DNA from: Edaphocola flava
Lineage (GTDB): Bacteria > Bacteroidota > Bacteroidia > Chitinophagales > Chitinophagaceae
Assembly (NCBI RefSeq): GCF_004118155.1
Contig: NZ_SAIQ01000001.1
Location: forward strand, 558,001-622,000
Direction of reading: 5' to 3'
DNA length: 64,000 nucleotides
Part shown: positions 1 to 8,551 of the stretch, in pieces
Layout of the letters: each line of letters begins with the position of its first letter
Position numbering within the stretch: the first letter of the stretch is position 1
Notes under the pieces: model-generated
What the model was told of the DNA's origin: nothing
What the model saw: the letters and a program-made list of their open reading frames with translations, nothing else
The model's database searches: none
Program-made: the position numbers and the translations under genes

Positions 1-1
1 T

Positions 2-547
2 ACGGAAGAATTATATCATTTACTGCGTGAGCAGGACCAGGACCTGATGACCCGCCAGTTACCGGATTACGGTACTGCCGATAAAGCGATACTGGACCAG
101 GCGGCATTGCTGAAGCAACTGATCTCCAGCATACGCGATACCCGTAACAAAAACCAGTTGAAACCAAAGGATACTGTAGAACTGGTGATCAATTCTACTG
201 ATCCTGAATTTTATAGCAAAGCAGGCCAGATCCTGCAGCGTCAAATAAATGCTACCAGCATTGAATTGTCTGAAACAGTACCTCAAAGCGGCATTGCACT
301 GGTTGTAAATACAGAAAAAGTATTTGTGATCACTTCTGTTGCAGTAGATGCTTCTGTTCAGAAAGATAAAATGGCTGAAGAGCTGGCTTACCTGAAAGGA
401 TTCCTGGTGAGCATTGAGAAGAAACTGGGTAATGAGCGTTTTGTACAAAATGCGAAACCGGAGATTATCGCTACCGAGCAGAAGAAAAAATCAGATGCCG
501 AAGCCAAAATCAGAACACTGGAAGAAAGCCTGGCTAATCTTAACTAA
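2..547 (+). CDS. valS: Valine--tRNA ligase, C-terminal fragment (5' end outside window)
   Basis: Charges tRNA-Val with valine in the cytoplasm. Only the last ~181 codons are here; the frame is open to the left edge. The visible part is the end of the anticodon-binding domain followed by the C-terminal helical hairpin (tRNA-binding arm). The hallmark stretch LVSIEKKLGNERFV, then FVQNAKPEII and a Lys/Glu-rich coiled-coil tail, is typical of ValS C termini. The first Met at 47 is internal because coding continues upstream. The gene ends with TAA and is followed by a hairpin. The call rests on the C-terminal arm alone, but that arm is distinctive. Confidence 0.9.
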   Translation, partial: TEELYHLLREQDQDLMTRQLPDYGTADKAILDQAALLKQLISSIRDTRNKNQLKPKDTVELVINSTDPEFYSKAGQILQRQINATSIELSETVPQSGIALVVNTEKVFVITSVAVDASVQKDKMAEELAYLKGFLVSIEKKLGNERFVQNAKPEIIATEQKKKSDAEAKIRTLEESLANLN

Positions 548-576
548 AAAATTGAACTAAAGATTATGTTAATCTG

Positions 577-608
577 TAAGGGTTTAGTCGATATTGACTA
601 AACCCTTA
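577..608 (+). terminator. Hairpin terminator after valS
   Basis: A perfect 13-bp inverted repeat (TAAGGGTTTAGTC and its complement) with a 6-nt loop lies 30 nt after the valS stop. There is no clear T-run after it, as in many other terminators of this window. Confidence 0.7.
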
Positions 609-649
609 TGTATATTTGGTATCCTATTAAGGTTAAATCTCTTCGGAAT

Positions 650-1132
650 ATGAAACAAAACAGGTGGAAACAATGGGGCATTACCGCAGTTTTAATTGCT
701 GGTACTGCTGGAGTGTTATGGGCACAGAAGCAAAAAGCTCCGGTAAAAGACGACCGGAAAGGGCAAACATATCTTTCTGATAAAGCGACGGCAACGGGCA
801 ATATCAGCGTAGACAATTTTCATAAATTGATCAGCGAACCGGTTTGGGTTAAAGATTCTGCCGGCAATTTCTACCCCGTACAAACCTTTACCTATACCTA
901 TGCCGAAAGAGGAATATATGAAGATGAAACCGGAAAGGAATTTATCAGCACCGACTACCTCAGCAGCCATTGTAAAGACAAGCTGGACAAAGGCATGGCC
1001 AGTGACATGCAGTACCGTGCCAAAGCCGGAGATACGGCATATATTGAACAGGTTATGTATATGCTGCCGAATAAAGAGGGCAAGCAGACAGCAGTACAGG
1101 CTCAGGGCATAAAATTGATTCTTACCAAATAA
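650..1132 (+). CDS. Uncharacterised exported/membrane-anchored protein, 160 aa
   Basis: Function not recognised. Residues ~1-25 form a positively charged N terminus plus a hydrophobic segment (WGITAVLIAGTAGVLWAQ), which looks like a signal peptide or an N-terminal anchor. The rest is a soluble polar domain ending in a beta-rich segment (GIKLILTK). An upstream in-frame ATG at 608 lies inside the valS terminator hairpin, so the ATG at 650, directly before MKQNRWKQ, is the better start. The next gene begins 7 nt after the stop and is also exported, so the two are probably co-transcribed and act in the periplasm. Confidence 0.65.
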   Translation: MKQNRWKQWGITAVLIAGTAGVLWAQKQKAPVKDDRKGQTYLSDKATATGNISVDNFHKLISEPVWVKDSAGNFYPVQTFTYTYAERGIYEDETGKEFISTDYLSSHCKDKLDKGMASDMQYRAKAGDTAYIEQVMYMLPNKEGKQTAVQAQGIKLILTK

Positions 1133-1139
1133 ACAATAC

Positions 1140-1595
1140 ATGAAACATATACTGTTTTTCATACTCGGCATCTTCCTGACTTCTGCTTCCTTTGCACAGC
1201 AAACAGAAAAAATAGTCTCCTGGACAGTAACGGTTAAATCGACTAATGCAGACCAGGCAGAATATGAATTATCGGCAAAAGCAACTATGCAGAAAGGATA
1301 CCATATCTGGGCTATGGATGCGGGTGGTGACGGTTCCCTGATCGCGACCAGCATTACGATTACCCCTGATCTGAACTGGAAAAATAAATGGATGGCCGAT
1401 CAGAGACCTCATGAGGAGAACCTGGATTTTATTGATGGCACTGTTTTTTCCTATAATAATACAGTCACCCTGAGCCGGAAATTTACAGCGGATAAAGGCA
1501 CCAAAAAAATAAAGGGTATCATAACTTATCAAAGCTGTAACGAGAGCATGTGTCTTCCACCGGACGATGTTTCATTCGAAGTTACACTACCATAA
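1140..1595 (+). CDS. DsbD N-terminal-domain-like periplasmic protein
   Basis: A 151-aa protein with a signal peptide (about residues 1-19, cut after SFA) and one beta-sandwich domain. Near the C terminus is ITYQSCNESMCLPP, which matches the Cys-x(n)-MCLPP signature of the N-terminal thiol-disulfide domain of DsbD-type reductases. In DsbD this domain receives electrons from the membrane domain and passes them to periplasmic targets. Here the membrane and thioredoxin domains are absent, so it is a stand-alone domain, a form common in Bacteroidota. Both cysteines of the CNESMC pair are kept, which supports redox activity, but partners are not visible nearby. The upstream exported gene is 7 nt away and probably co-transcribed. 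Confidence 0.75.
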   Translation: MKHILFFILGIFLTSASFAQQTEKIVSWTVTVKSTNADQAEYELSAKATMQKGYHIWAMDAGGDGSLIATSITITPDLNWKNKWMADQRPHEENLDFIDGTVFSYNNTVTLSRKFTADKGTKKIKGIITYQSCNESMCLPPDDVSFEVTLP

Positions 1596-1633
1596 AACGA
1601 GAGCGGGTTTCTTAGGAAACCCGCTCTCGTTTT
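1594..1633 (+). terminator. Strong rho-independent terminator
   Basis: A perfect 18-bp stem (AAAACGAGAGCGGGTTTC and its complement) with a TTAG loop ends in TTTT. It overlaps the stop codon of the DsbD-N-like gene. Confidence 0.9.
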
Positions 1634-1757
1634 ATCTCCACTAAGTGACCTAAAGCCCAATCCTGACAGATATATCATTGGCATTCAGCAATTTAATTTG
1701 ATTCCCCTCCAACTAATGGGCTGTTTCTACCTGTCTATAAGTGAAACCCTGTTAAAC

Positions 1758-3584
1758 ATGAGAAAACTTTTATTATTGCTTACCGGTAGCCTGTTCTTTA
1801 TGGCAGAAAACACGGAAGCCGCAACACAAATCACTACGGCTACGGTCAGCGGTAACTGGACGCTCGAAGGCTCACCTTACTATATCCATAATGACATTTC
1901 AGTTTCGTACAACAACCTGTTGACGATACAACCAGGTGTACAGGTGGTATTTATGGGTAATTACCAGATGATTGTACAGGGTAAATTATCCGCAGTCGGT
2001 ACCATGGAGCAGAAGATTACTTTCCGGGCCAATGATACCACAGGATGGTCCAATCCTGCATTAAATACTGCGGGAGGATGGCGCGGTATGGTACTATTGA
2101 ACAGCATAGGTACCAGCATGAATACCCCTACCCTGGAGTACTGTATTTTCAAAGATATGAAGAATGGCAGCATTCAGTCCAGCGGTGAAAACCTGTATAT
2201 CAACCAGTGCGAATTCTACCATAACCATACGAACGGAAATGTAATCAATCTGGCGAACTTTCCCAGCACGGGCAATGCCAAATTGAAATTCACCAATTCT
2301 GTATTTCATGATAACCTTGCGGGCGGCGCCATGCTGTTTACACTGTATGCAGACAGTACATACGTCACCAATAATAAATTCTATAATAATACCAATAACG
2401 CGAGTCAGGGCATTTACTGTAATGCTGCCTTTGCAGACACCTCTACCGGTGTGCTGATATTTAAGAATAATGAACTGTATAACAATACTGTAACTGCCGG
2501 CGGAGCGGTAGTCAGCTGCCTGCAGGGAGGCATTGTCAATATCCAGAACAATAAGGTGCACCATAACCAGACGACATTTCAGGGATCAGTATCGGTGCAG
2601 TCAAAAAAGGCAGTAATCGAGCAAAATCTTATCGCCAATAATCAGCAAATACTGGGCGATGGTGTTTTCTGTGGCATCAATGATGGTGGCGGCGGCCTGC
2701 ATCTGCTGGGACAGATCCTGATGAGTGATGTGCCGGGTAAGAATGAATATACCGTGCGCAACAATATTATTGCCAATAACTATTCCTCAACCAGTGGAGC
2801 TGCTATCTGGGCACAACACTGCAAGGCAACGATTATCAATAATACGATCATGAATAATACGGTGAAGGACGCTACAGGCTCGGCAGCGGTGCATGGCTGG
2901 GGTACTTACTGCCGTTTAAAAATCAGTAATAACATCATTCTGAACAATAAGCAGAATGCTATTCCTGCAGATACAGTTTATAACAATTTCAGATACTGGG
3001 GGCCAGAAATCAGCTTCTCCAAAAATCTTATTGACTACTTACCTACCAGCAGTATTATAGCCGGTGCGCAGGGGATCAATACTAATATCTACAAACCGAG
3101 TGCTTACCTGGCGGCGGCTCCTCAGGGTGTAGGCCCGGCGGTGAATGCGGTTAATGCAAACTTCAGCCTGACCGCAGCTTCTGCAGACTGCATCAATAAA
3201 GGCAGCATGGCAATGAATACCTATGGTACGCTGGATTACCTGGGCAATGAAAGGGTATTTGAACAACTGGTAGATATCGGGGCCATCGAATACCAGAAAA
3301 CCACTACAGATACTTCTACGGCACTGAATACCATCGCAGCAGAGCAGTATTTTAAAGTATATCCTAATCCGACTAAAGGGGTTTTATACCTGGAGTATGA
3401 TGCGCAGCTGCATAAATTAGTACAGGCAGACATCTTTACCATTACCGGTCAGCTGGTACAGCAGGTATCACTTAAAGGTGGCAGCACCATTGATGTAAAT
3501 GCGCTCGCAGAGGGCATGTACATGATGCGCCTGATTACCGACAAGCAGGAAATTGCCTATAAAAAATTCATCATCAGTAAATAA
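1758..3584 (+). CDS. T9SS-exported right-handed beta-helix protein
   Basis: A secreted 608-aa protein. A signal peptide occupies residues ~1-21 (MRKLLLLLTGSLFF onward, ending TEA). The central ~450 residues carry many short Asn-rich beta-strand repeats (NN.I.NN, NNTI.NN), the pattern of parallel beta-helix (pectate-lyase-like) proteins with 'right handed beta helix region' repeats. The last ~75 residues start with YFKVYPNPTKG and end in AYKKFIISK, a T9SS type A sorting tail, so it should pass the outer membrane and be attached to the surface or released. Catalytic activity cannot be assigned; many such proteins bind or cut polysaccharides. ATG 1758 is chosen because the earlier in-frame Met at 1698 has no signal peptide directly after it. 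Confidence 0.85.
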   Translation: MRKLLLLLTGSLFFMAENTEAATQITTATVSGNWTLEGSPYYIHNDISVSYNNLLTIQPGVQVVFMGNYQMIVQGKLSAVGTMEQKITFRANDTTGWSNPALNTAGGWRGMVLLNSIGTSMNTPTLEYCIFKDMKNGSIQSSGENLYINQCEFYHNHTNGNVINLANFPSTGNAKLKFTNSVFHDNLAGGAMLFTLYADSTYVTNNKFYNNTNNASQGIYCNAAFADTSTGVLIFKNNELYNNTVTAGGAVVSCLQGGIVNIQNNKVHHNQTTFQGSVSVQSKKAVIEQNLIANNQQILGDGVFCGINDGGGGLHLLGQILMSDVPGKNEYTVRNNIIANNYSSTSGAAIWAQHCKATIINNTIMNNTVKDATGSAAVHGWGTYCRLKISNNIILNNKQNAIPADTVYNNFRYWGPEISFSKNLIDYLPTSSIIAGAQGINTNIYKPSAYLAAAPQGVGPAVNAVNANFSLTAASADCINKGSMAMNTYGTLDYLGNERVFEQLVDIGAIEYQKTTTDTSTALNTIAAEQYFKVYPNPTKGVLYLEYDAQLHKLVQADIFTITGQLVQQVSLKGGSTIDVNALAEGMYMMRLITDKQEIAYKKFIISK

Positions 3585-3589
3585 ACATT

Positions 3590-3639
3590 CCTGATAAAAA
3601 AATGGGTTGAGCGCTTGCTCAACCCATTTTTTTATCAGG
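3590..3639. terminator. Bidirectional terminator between convergent genes
   Basis: A perfect 23-bp inverted repeat with a 4-nt loop (GCTT). The arms carry A7 on one side and T7 on the other, so it can terminate both the beta-helix gene (+) and the isoaspartyl peptidase gene (-), whose stop codon lies within it. Confidence 0.92.
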
Positions 3640-4480
3640 AAAATACTTCTGTATCGATCCCGTCAAAACTGGCATACACCATGCTGGGGTGCGAGTCCTG
3701 GTGGTATATATTACCGGCGGCATCGATTGCGATCGCTCCGGCAAAACCATCGTACGGTTTTAATTCTTCAAATGTGCGGGCAAAGGCCTCTTTAATATGC
3801 ATACCATCTGTAACCCGGGTCACAATTTTGGATGCTACAGCACCACTGACGATATCCTCTCCTACTCCGGTACAACTTACCCCGCAAAAAGCATTGGCAT
3901 AATTGCCTGCCACTGTTGCCGAATCGGAAATACGGCCGGGTATTTCAAAACCCTTACCGCCTGTTGAAGTTGCTGCGGCTATGCGACCGGCTGCATCTAA
4001 AACCACACAGCCTACTGTTCCGGTACCTGTAGAGGCCGTTTTTGCTTCATATTCTGCTCTGCGTTGCGGAATCTCGGTATCGAATTCCTCATAACCATGT
4101 GCGCGTGCATAACTGGTAGCTCCTGAGCCTCCCAGAATACGGTCATCTTCACCTTGCAGGTCCAGTGCCACTTTGATCGGGTTTTTCACCGCTTCAATAT
4201 TAATGACCCCACTCATTTTCTGTGTAGTGCCATCCATCACCGCGGCGCTCATCCTGATCTTACCATCACGCTGTATCTGCGATCCGATCCCGGCATTGAA
4301 CAAAGCATCATCTTCCAGCAGGCTAACGGCATATACTACTGTTTCTGTAGCAGTATGTCCCGATGCCATATACTGGTAGGCCTTTTGTGCAATTGCTGTC
4401 AGTGCATCCTGCTTGGCTTTCTTGGTAGCTGCACTAGTTGACGATTCTGAAAAGAAACCGCCATGTATGATTACTTTCAT
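3635..4480 (-). CDS. iaaA: Isoaspartyl peptidase / plant-type L-asparaginase
   Basis: An N-terminal-nucleophile hydrolase of the type 2 asparaginase family, which splits beta-aspartyl dipeptides and L-asparagine. The precursor is normally cut autocatalytically before a Thr. The expected site is Thr155 in TGTGTVGCVV, preceded by the usual flexible linker. GIGSQIQRDGKIRMSAAVMDG (residues ~64-84) corresponds to the conserved N-terminal substrate region, and GTGTVG starts the beta subunit. It lies 3 nt after the cyanophycinase gene in one operon. In that setting its likely substrate is beta-Asp-Arg, the dipeptide released from cyanophycin, giving free Asp and Arg. The substrate is inferred from context; the family is clear. 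Confidence 0.9.
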   Translation of the reverse strand: MKVIIHGGFFSESSTSAATKKAKQDALTAIAQKAYQYMASGHTATETVVYAVSLLEDDALFNAGIGSQIQRDGKIRMSAAVMDGTTQKMSGVINIEAVKNPIKVALDLQGEDDRILGGSGATSYARAHGYEEFDTEIPQRRAEYEAKTASTGTGTVGCVVLDAAGRIAAATSTGGKGFEIPGRISDSATVAGNYANAFCGVSCTGVGEDIVSGAVASKIVTRVTDGMHIKEAFARTFEELKPYDGFAGAIAIDAAGNIYHQDSHPSMVYASFDGIDTEVFS

Positions 4481-4483
4481 TGC

Positions 4484-5392
4484 TTAATTATTATCTACCC
4501 CAAACTTGCCAATAGAGGTATATTGTGAAGAGTGTATGAAGAGGCGACGTGTCTCCAGGTCATAGGTATCAAACATGCTCATGACATGCGTCACCAGGTG
4601 ATTGATAGAGATGGGCTGACCCAGGTCTACGCTGGTCAGGTTGGTATCTTTAATCTCGTTGCCATCTACCAGTATCACCAGGCCGGAACCCAGTGCTTCC
4701 ATTTGTTTATTGTTCTTGATCAGCAGGCCGGTATCTTCTCCCAATCCTATGCCCAGCACCCATGGGTTACCCACTACTGCCTGGAATAAGCGACCGATAC
4801 GGCCTCTTTCCACGAAATGGGTATCAATGATCACATCATCGATAAGCCCCAGTCCGCCGGTCATTTTTACCTCGCCTTTAAGCATTGCTTCAGTGCTGGA
4901 TCCCTGGTAGATCATATTGTCTGATGCTGCAGCTGCACCGGCTGAGGTACCGGCATATAAAAATTCTTCTGTACGGTATTTTTTGAGTAATAGCCTGTGG
5001 AATTGTGTGCCTCCGAGAATGGAAGATAAACGCAGCTGATCACCACCGGTAAACAGTACTACATCTGCTTTTTCGAGGCGGCTGATCACTTCGGGATCAT
5101 TCGCATTTTCCCGTGTAAGGATATTCAGCACACCAGTATTTTTAGCATTCAGGTATTCAAACGTGCGTACATATTCCGCACCAACCTCACCCGGAATCTG
5201 AGAAGCCGTAGGTACAATCTCGATACGGGAATCTTCACCGTGTTTAGATTCTTTGATAATACGCTTCAGAATGCCTCTTTCAAAAAAATTGAGGTTATTC
5301 GCTACATTCTCGTCGTAGCTGACTTCTGTAAAACTGCCCTTGTTCACTGCACCACCTATGATCACTAGTTTTCCCACAACATCTCCGTCCAT
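4484..5392 (-). CDS. cphB: Cyanophycinase
   Basis: A serine exopeptidase of the S51 family that releases beta-Asp-Arg dipeptides from cyanophycin granules. The 302-aa protein carries GKLVIIGGAVNKG at its start, LFTGGDQLRL near residue 115, the nucleophile-elbow Ser150 in YAGTSAGAAA, and IDTHFVERGRIGR, all hallmarks of cyanophycinases. ATG 5392 (MDGDVVGKLV) is preferred over the upstream in-frame ATG at 5455. The first 21 extra residues are not conserved in type, and a -7 promoter box lies between the two starts. It is followed after 3 nt by the isoaspartyl peptidase and is divergent from cyanophycin synthetase, so synthesis and breakdown genes sit back to back. Confidence 0.93.
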   Translation of the reverse strand: MDGDVVGKLVIIGGAVNKGSFTEVSYDENVANNLNFFERGILKRIIKESKHGEDSRIEIVPTASQIPGEVGAEYVRTFEYLNAKNTGVLNILTRENANDPEVISRLEKADVVLFTGGDQLRLSSILGGTQFHRLLLKKYRTEEFLYAGTSAGAAAASDNMIYQGSSTEAMLKGEVKMTGGLGLIDDVIIDTHFVERGRIGRLFQAVVGNPWVLGIGLGEDTGLLIKNNKQMEALGSGLVILVDGNEIKDTNLTSVDLGQPISINHLVTHVMSMFDTYDLETRRLFIHSSQYTSIGKFGVDNN

Positions 5393-5423
5393 TAATTTTA
5401 CTATTTTATCATTTACAATGAAA

Positions 5424-5431
5424 CAAATGTA
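5424..5431 (-). promoter_or_regulatory. Candidate -7 box of the cphB-iaaA operon
   Basis: On the minus strand the sequence reads TACATTTG, matching TAnnTTTG, 32 nt before the chosen cphB ATG. No TTTG at the expected 19-21 nt spacing was found, so the -33 part is weak. Confidence 0.4.
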
Positions 5432-5612
5432 TAAAATATTTCCAAACTGGTACATACCAAAAGGCCCTTAAAACACAAATCAGCCTTCTTTAACCAACAG
5501 TAAACAAGTTCCTGTAACATACCCGTCACAAACTATTTTGCATTTGTATATAAAAAAAACTTTAACTTGGAAGGGATATTAAAAGCAGTTCCCTTTAAAC
5601 ATAGTTTCCTAA

Positions 5613-8243
5613 ATGAAAATCTTGAAAATACAAGCCCTGAGAGGCCCAAATATATGGAGCATCAGAAGAACCAAACTCATACAGATGAGGCTTGATCTTG
5701 AAGAGCTGGAGCAACAACCGACGAACCTGATACCGGGATTCCGGGAGCGAATAGAAACCATGTTTCCTACCATGATCAGCCATCGCTGTTCTGAAGGTGT
5801 AGAAGGTGGTTTTTTCTATCGGGTAGAAAAAGGCACCTGGATGGGCCATGTCATTGAGCACATTGCACTGGAGATCCAAACCCTTGCGGGCATGGAGACA
5901 GGCTTTGGCCGTACACGCCAGACCAAAACGGATGGTATATACAATGTAGTGTTCAGTTATATAGAAGAGAATGTAGGTCTGTATGCTGCCGAAAGTGCAG
6001 TGCGCATTGCCGAAGCCCTTATTACAGATACCCCTTATGATGTCGAGGCAGACATTATGGAAATGCGCCGCATCCGTGAGCGGGTACGTCTGGGCCCAAG
6101 TACTGCCAGCATTGTGGAAGAGGCTGTTGCCAGAGACATCCCCTGGATAAGACTGGGCACCAACTCGCTGATCCAGCTGGGTTACGGCATCAACCAGATG
6201 CGCTTCCAGGCCACCATTACCTGTAAGACCAGCAATATAGCGGTAGATATCGCCTGTAATAAGGAAGAGACCAAACGAATGCTGGATATGGCCTCCATAC
6301 CGGTTGCGAAAGGAAGTATCTGTGTTGATGAGGAAGGCCTGAAACAGATTATAGATCAGATTGGTTTTCCGATCGTGTTAAAACCATTGAATGGTAATCA
6401 TGGCAAAGGCGCTTCTATTAATGTAATGAATTGGGAAGATGCGGCCTCCGGCCTGGTACATGCACAGCAATACAGCCGTAAGGTTATTGTAGAAAGATTC
6501 ATTACCGGTCATGACTTCCGCGTGCTGGTGATAGATAACAAAGTGGTCGCTGCGGCCCGCAGGGAACCGGCACACGTTATCGGAGATGGGAGCAGTAGCA
6601 TACAGCAACTGATTGACCTCACCAACCAGGACCCGCGCCGTGGCTACGGACACGAGAATGTATTGACCGAGATTACGGTAGACCGTGACACCGAAGACAT
6701 CCTGGCTAAAAGGGAATACAACCTGGATTCCATACCCCAGAAAGGTGAAATTGTGCCCCTGAAATCTACAGCCAACCTGAGCACCGGTGGTACTTCTGTT
6801 GATGTAACGGAAATGATGCACCCGGAAAATATTTTCTTATGCGAACGCATATCCCGTGTTATTGGACTGGATGTATGTGGTATTGACATCATGGCTCAGA
6901 ACCTGACCCAGCCGCTGAAAGAGAGCGGTGGTGCAATTCTGGAAGTGAATGCGGCACCGGGTTTCCGTATGCACCTGGCGCCATCGGAAGGTTTACCGCG
7001 CAATGTAGCGGCACCGATCATAGATATGCTCTACCCTCCGGGTAAGCCCAGCCGTATTCCTATTATTGCCGTAACGGGTACCAATGGTAAAACGACGACT
7101 ACCCGACTGATCGCACATATCATTAAAAACAACGGTTACAAAGTCGGATTCACAACATCAGATGGTATCTACATACAGAACCATATGATGGAGAAAGGGG
7201 ACACAACCGGACCGCTGAGTGCTGAATATATTCTTAAAGATCCTACGGTAGAGTTTGCGGTACTGGAGGCTGCCCGTGGTGGTATACTCCGCGCAGGGCT
7301 TGGATTTAGCCGCTGCGACATCGGGGTGATCACTAATATACAGGAAGACCACCTGGGCCTTAATGATATTGAAACACTGAAGGATCTCGCCAATGTAAAA
7401 ATGGTGGTGGCCCGCAGCATCAGAAAAGATGGCTGGGCCATCCTGAATGCAGAGGATGAGATGTGTGTGAAAGTAGCCAAGGAACTGGATTGTAATATTG
7501 CTTATTTCAGCATGACCGAAGACACTCCTTTTGTACAGAAACTGGCGAAAGAAGGTAAAATTGTGGCCGTATACGAAAACGGTTATATAACGATCAAAAA
7601 AGGCTCCTGGAAGATAAGGGTGGAAAAAGCCAGCCTGGTGCCACTGACCATGGGCGGCAAGGCGCGGTTTATGATAGCCAATGCACTGGCGGCTACACTG
7701 GCGGCTTATCTATGGGGCTTTAAAACGGAAGACATCAGCCTGTCATTACAGACTTTTATACCAGGTGCGGCTCAGACTCCGGGCCGTATGAATATTTTTG
7801 AATTTAAACGCTTCAAGGTCCTGATCGATTTTGCACATAATCCTGCAGGGTATCGGGGTATTGAAGAGTTTATGCAGAATATTGATGCCAGCCGTAAGAT
7901 CGGTATTATTGCCGGTGTGGGCGACCGCAGGGACGAAGACATCAGGGAGTGTGCGAAGATTGCGGCAAGGATGTTTGACCACATTATTATACGCCAGGAG
8001 AAACACCTGAGGGGCAGACAGGAGGAGGAAATTCTGCAACTGCTGCTGGAGGGTATAAATGATTCCGGCAGAACAGTAACCTGGGAAACCATTCCTAAAG
8101 AGATAGAGGCCCTGAAACATGCGATCAGCATTGCACAGGACGGCACTTATATTGTAGCCTTAAGCGATGTGATCACCAATGCGATACAGGTAGTACAACA
8201 ATACCTGGACAAGGAAAATGAAGAAGACATTATTCTATCATAA
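5613..8243 (+). CDS. cphA: Cyanophycin synthetase (CphA1 type)
   Basis: Makes the nitrogen-storage polymer multi-L-arginyl-poly-L-aspartate from Asp and Arg using ATP. The 876-aa protein has the full three-part layout. The N domain (~1-160) has the HRCSEGVEGG and GTWMGHVIEHIALEIQ motifs. An ATP-grasp domain (~200-470) contains PLNGNHGKGASINV and ILEVNAAPGFRMH. A Mur-ligase-like domain (~480-876) has the P-loop GTNGKTTTT at residues 489-497, followed by LEAARGG and DFAHNPAGYRGIEEF. Length and motifs fit the primer-dependent CphA1 enzymes. The start at 5613 gives the usual MKILKIQALRGPNIWS opening. It is divergent from cphB-iaaA across ~220 bp and ends in its own terminator. Confidence 0.96.
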   Translation: MKILKIQALRGPNIWSIRRTKLIQMRLDLEELEQQPTNLIPGFRERIETMFPTMISHRCSEGVEGGFFYRVEKGTWMGHVIEHIALEIQTLAGMETGFGRTRQTKTDGIYNVVFSYIEENVGLYAAESAVRIAEALITDTPYDVEADIMEMRRIRERVRLGPSTASIVEEAVARDIPWIRLGTNSLIQLGYGINQMRFQATITCKTSNIAVDIACNKEETKRMLDMASIPVAKGSICVDEEGLKQIIDQIGFPIVLKPLNGNHGKGASINVMNWEDAASGLVHAQQYSRKVIVERFITGHDFRVLVIDNKVVAAARREPAHVIGDGSSSIQQLIDLTNQDPRRGYGHENVLTEITVDRDTEDILAKREYNLDSIPQKGEIVPLKSTANLSTGGTSVDVTEMMHPENIFLCERISRVIGLDVCGIDIMAQNLTQPLKESGGAILEVNAAPGFRMHLAPSEGLPRNVAAPIIDMLYPPGKPSRIPIIAVTGTNGKTTTTRLIAHIIKNNGYKVGFTTSDGIYIQNHMMEKGDTTGPLSAEYILKDPTVEFAVLEAARGGILRAGLGFSRCDIGVITNIQEDHLGLNDIETLKDLANVKMVVARSIRKDGWAILNAEDEMCVKVAKELDCNIAYFSMTEDTPFVQKLAKEGKIVAVYENGYITIKKGSWKIRVEKASLVPLTMGGKARFMIANALAATLAAYLWGFKTEDISLSLQTFIPGAAQTPGRMNIFEFKRFKVLIDFAHNPAGYRGIEEFMQNIDASRKIGIIAGVGDRRDEDIRECAKIAARMFDHIIIRQEKHLRGRQEEEILQLLLEGINDSGRTVTWETIPKEIEALKHAISIAQDGTYIVALSDVITNAIQVVQQYLDKENEEDIILS

Positions 8244-8246
8244 CAT

Positions 8247-8282
8247 AAAAAAGGGCTGAACAAATTGTTCAGCCCTTTTACT
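8247..8282. terminator. Terminator after cphA
   Basis: A perfect 13-bp stem AAAAGGGCTGAAC / GTTCAGCCCTTTT with an AAATT loop. It has an A-run before and a T-run after, so it may serve the convergent minus-strand gene as well. Confidence 0.88.
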
Positions 8283-8287
8283 TAAAA

Positions 8288-8548
8288 TTAATCATTATTG
8301 CTCTTAGGTGCCAATGCTGTTACACGCTGGTAACGGAAGATTACGATCCCGATCAGGGCAACAATACCGCTCATTCCGGCAATTAAGATGTCTTGGGTAA
8401 ACAGGAACGAGAGTGCCGCTACCATGCCTTCTGCAAAGATGCAGGCCATAACATGGCGAAAGCGCCACATATACACATCATATCCTTTCTCTCCGACACG
8501 CTTACCCAGAAAATAAGTGGATAATATTATTATTAAAAGATCTATCAT
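8288..8548 (-). CDS. Small inner-membrane protein, 86 aa
   Basis: Function not recognised. It has about two to three hydrophobic segments: residues ~1-14 (MIDLLIIILSTYFLG), ~31-50 (HVMACIFAEGMVAALSFLF) and ~52-70 (DILIAGMSGIVALIGIVIFR). They are separated by a basic loop (YMWRFRHV), and a short polar tail ends in PKSNND. It starts 3 nt after the stop of the DegT-fold sugar enzyme, so the two are surely co-transcribed. A role alongside sugar or envelope metabolism is only a guess from position. Confidence 0.7.
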   Translation of the reverse strand: MIDLLIIILSTYFLGKRVGEKGYDVYMWRFRHVMACIFAEGMVAALSFLFTQDILIAGMSGIVALIGIVIFRYQRVTALAPKSNND

Positions 8549-8551
8549 TTT

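Noticed and set aside
1698-1757. Longer start for the beta-helix protein
   Set aside because: The 20 extra residues would put the signal peptide inside the protein; ATG 1758 begins it properly.
5393-5455. Longer start for cyanophycinase
   Set aside because: The extension is non-conserved in character and overlaps a -7 promoter box.
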